Of a stretch of DNA of 64,000 bases, positions 63,172 to 64,000 are shown in pieces. Numbering within the stretch: position 1 is the first letter of the stretch; each line of letters opens with the position of its first letter. The DNA lies in contig JAFVSK010000012.1 in the NCBI GenBank assembly GCA_017503785.1, positions 1-64,000 of the forward strand, given 5' to 3'. The translations under genes and the position numbers were made by a program. The DNA comes from Clostridia bacterium (lineage in GTDB: Bacteria > Bacillota > Clostridia > Oscillospirales > Acutalibacteraceae). Under the pieces are notes generated by a model, which was not told the origin of the DNA, did not search any database, and saw only the letters and a program-made list of their open reading frames with translations.

Positions 63172-64000
63172 TTATTCACTCATGGCCATTGATGGGCGCA
63201 GCACCGCAAAGCGATTGCAGCCCAGCACCTTTTCCAAGCAGGCATTACAGTCCTCTGCCGCCATACCATTTAGCAAATCATAGGCCGTATCGCCCATCAG
63301 CAAGAACAGACGGAGCATCGTACCGTCGGCATTTTCCGAGGCAACCAAAATATCACCCACCATCAGCTGGTGTTTATACGGCAAGCGAGTGCGAACAACC
63401 GCTTCTTCAACGCCGAAGTCCGGAATCGTGTAGCGACCGCCGTACATGGTGGGCACCAACATGGCCGCACAGGCGCCATCCGCTGCAGGCGTGAAATAAT
63501 CAAGCGTACCCAAATAGGCATCAAATACCGACTCCAGCAGCGCTTCGCACGTGCTCGGCAACACGTCCTTTGTGCCAAAAGCTTCGGTATAGATGGCATT
63601 TGCCAGAGCGGTGCCGTTCAATTCCGAAGCCGTATACGTTTGTACGGCAGCAAGTAAGGAATTTTGCTGATCGGCCGTGAGGCTCTTGGCCACCACAACC
63701 TGCGGGCAGGACACGGAAACGCCGCCGACACTGCCGGAAGCGCCGCTTATTACATCCCCATACGCCGCATCGTCGTTCACCTTTACCGTATACGATACGG
63801 TTTTGGTTTCCCCGCCGGGCACGGTAAGCTTCCAAGACAGCTCGTTCCCCGTAACCGTTTCGGCGCCGGACACGTAAGCGGTTCCGCTCGGTACCGTGTC
63901 CTTGACCTCCAGGGTGACTGCGTTGGCGTTGGTGTTTTCCACAGAAAACGTGAAGGTGATCTCCTCACCCGGGTTCACGGTCATGCCGACCGTGTGGCTG
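63172..64000 (-). CDS. C-terminal part of a DUF11-type extracellular protein (partial)
   Basis: 276 codons up to the window edge; the frame stays open past the ATG at 63984 (SHTVG-M...), so the true start is outside. Residues 1-85 of the visible part form a DUF11/isopeptide-like beta-sandwich (VNPGEEITFTFSVENTNANA, VPGGETKTVSYTVKV), usual in tandem in surface proteins. The last 170 residues are a separate domain with GDILVASENADG and RFAVLRPSMAMSE at the end; I do not recognise it. Two cysteines near the end (DCNACLEKVLGC). Confidence 0.75.
   Translation of the reverse strand, partial: SHTVGMTVNPGEEITFTFSVENTNANAVTLEVKDTVPSGTAYVSGAETVTGNELSWKLTVPGGETKTVSYTVKVNDDAAYGDVISGASGSVGGVSVSCPQVVVAKSLTADQQNSLLAAVQTYTASELNGTALANAIYTEAFGTKDVLPSTCEALLESVFDAYLGTLDYFTPAADGACAAMLVPTMYGGRYTIPDFGVEEAVVRTRLPYKHQLMVGDILVASENADGTMLRLFLLMGDTAYDLLNGMAAEDCNACLEKVLGCNRFAVLRPSMAMSE

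Overview
The window looks like a chromosome segment of an anaerobic, spore-forming clostridium, probably of the Oscillospirales/Ruminococcaceae type. The pointers are the sporulation genes yabP, yabQ, a SpoVB-like flippase and SpoIID-like proteins, the oxygen-sensitive enzyme HemZ, AdhE with a clostridial-type Rex site, clostridial gene orders, and gut-type glycosidases (GH29 fucosidase, GH36 alpha-galactosidase). Coding is dense. There is no CRISPR array, rRNA operon, recognisable transposase or integrase.

Left part, 1-19108, almost all minus strand: a secreted protein with cell-wall-binding repeats (cut by the window edge); groES-groEL under a CIRCE/HrcA operator; a lipid kinase; a THUMP-type RNA methyltransferase; the cluster hup-rqcP-yabP-yabQ-divIC-yabR (nucleoid protein, ribosome rescue, spore coat/cortex, division); purine nucleoside phosphorylase plus MTA/SAH deaminase; and a long stress and repair operon recJ-relA/spoT-dtd-MBL hydrolase-hemZ-nucleoside kinase.

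19290-23572, plus strand: an AbrB-type regulator, then a small envelope or sporulation block (transthyretin-like fold protein, SpoIID-like protein with three peptidoglycan-binding domains, a second peptidoglycan-binding protein, and a SpoVB-like flippase). Three tRNAs (Lys, Glu, Asn) follow. Directly at the 3' end of tRNA-Asn lies an A+T-rich insert of about 2.9 kb (PocR/AraC regulator and FAD-dependent oxidoreductase) bounded by a 60-bp direct repeat that includes the tRNA terminator.

27005-47105: metabolic and transport genes. They comprise an MBL hydrolase, a ClC exchanger with an RCK-C tail, a PepV/Sapep dipeptidase, a cysteine-synthase homologue and the fucosidase. Next comes a minus-strand operon of an M20 peptidase, a free-standing class II glutamine amidotransferase and a C39-like cysteine peptidase, facing a divergent AraC regulator and an AEC permease. 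After these are HAD and MBL proteins, a P-type cation ATPase behind a yybP-ykoY (Mn2+) riboswitch and terminator, an alpha-galactosidase, and a DeoR regulator divergent from a MATE exporter. An A+T-rich stretch (47105-48070) is full of short palindromes and carries one small membrane protein gene.

48090-64000: a minus-strand informational operon (ffs SRP RNA, dnaX, ybaB, vanZ-like, recR, smpB, GT2 glycosyltransferase, coaX, ECF S component, gtrA-like). It is followed by apbE divergent from an O-antigen-ligase-like gene, then adhE with an overlapping APH-type kinase gene, a LysR regulator, a PurF paralogue whose glutaminase centre is missing, and the C-terminal part of a DUF11-type surface protein.
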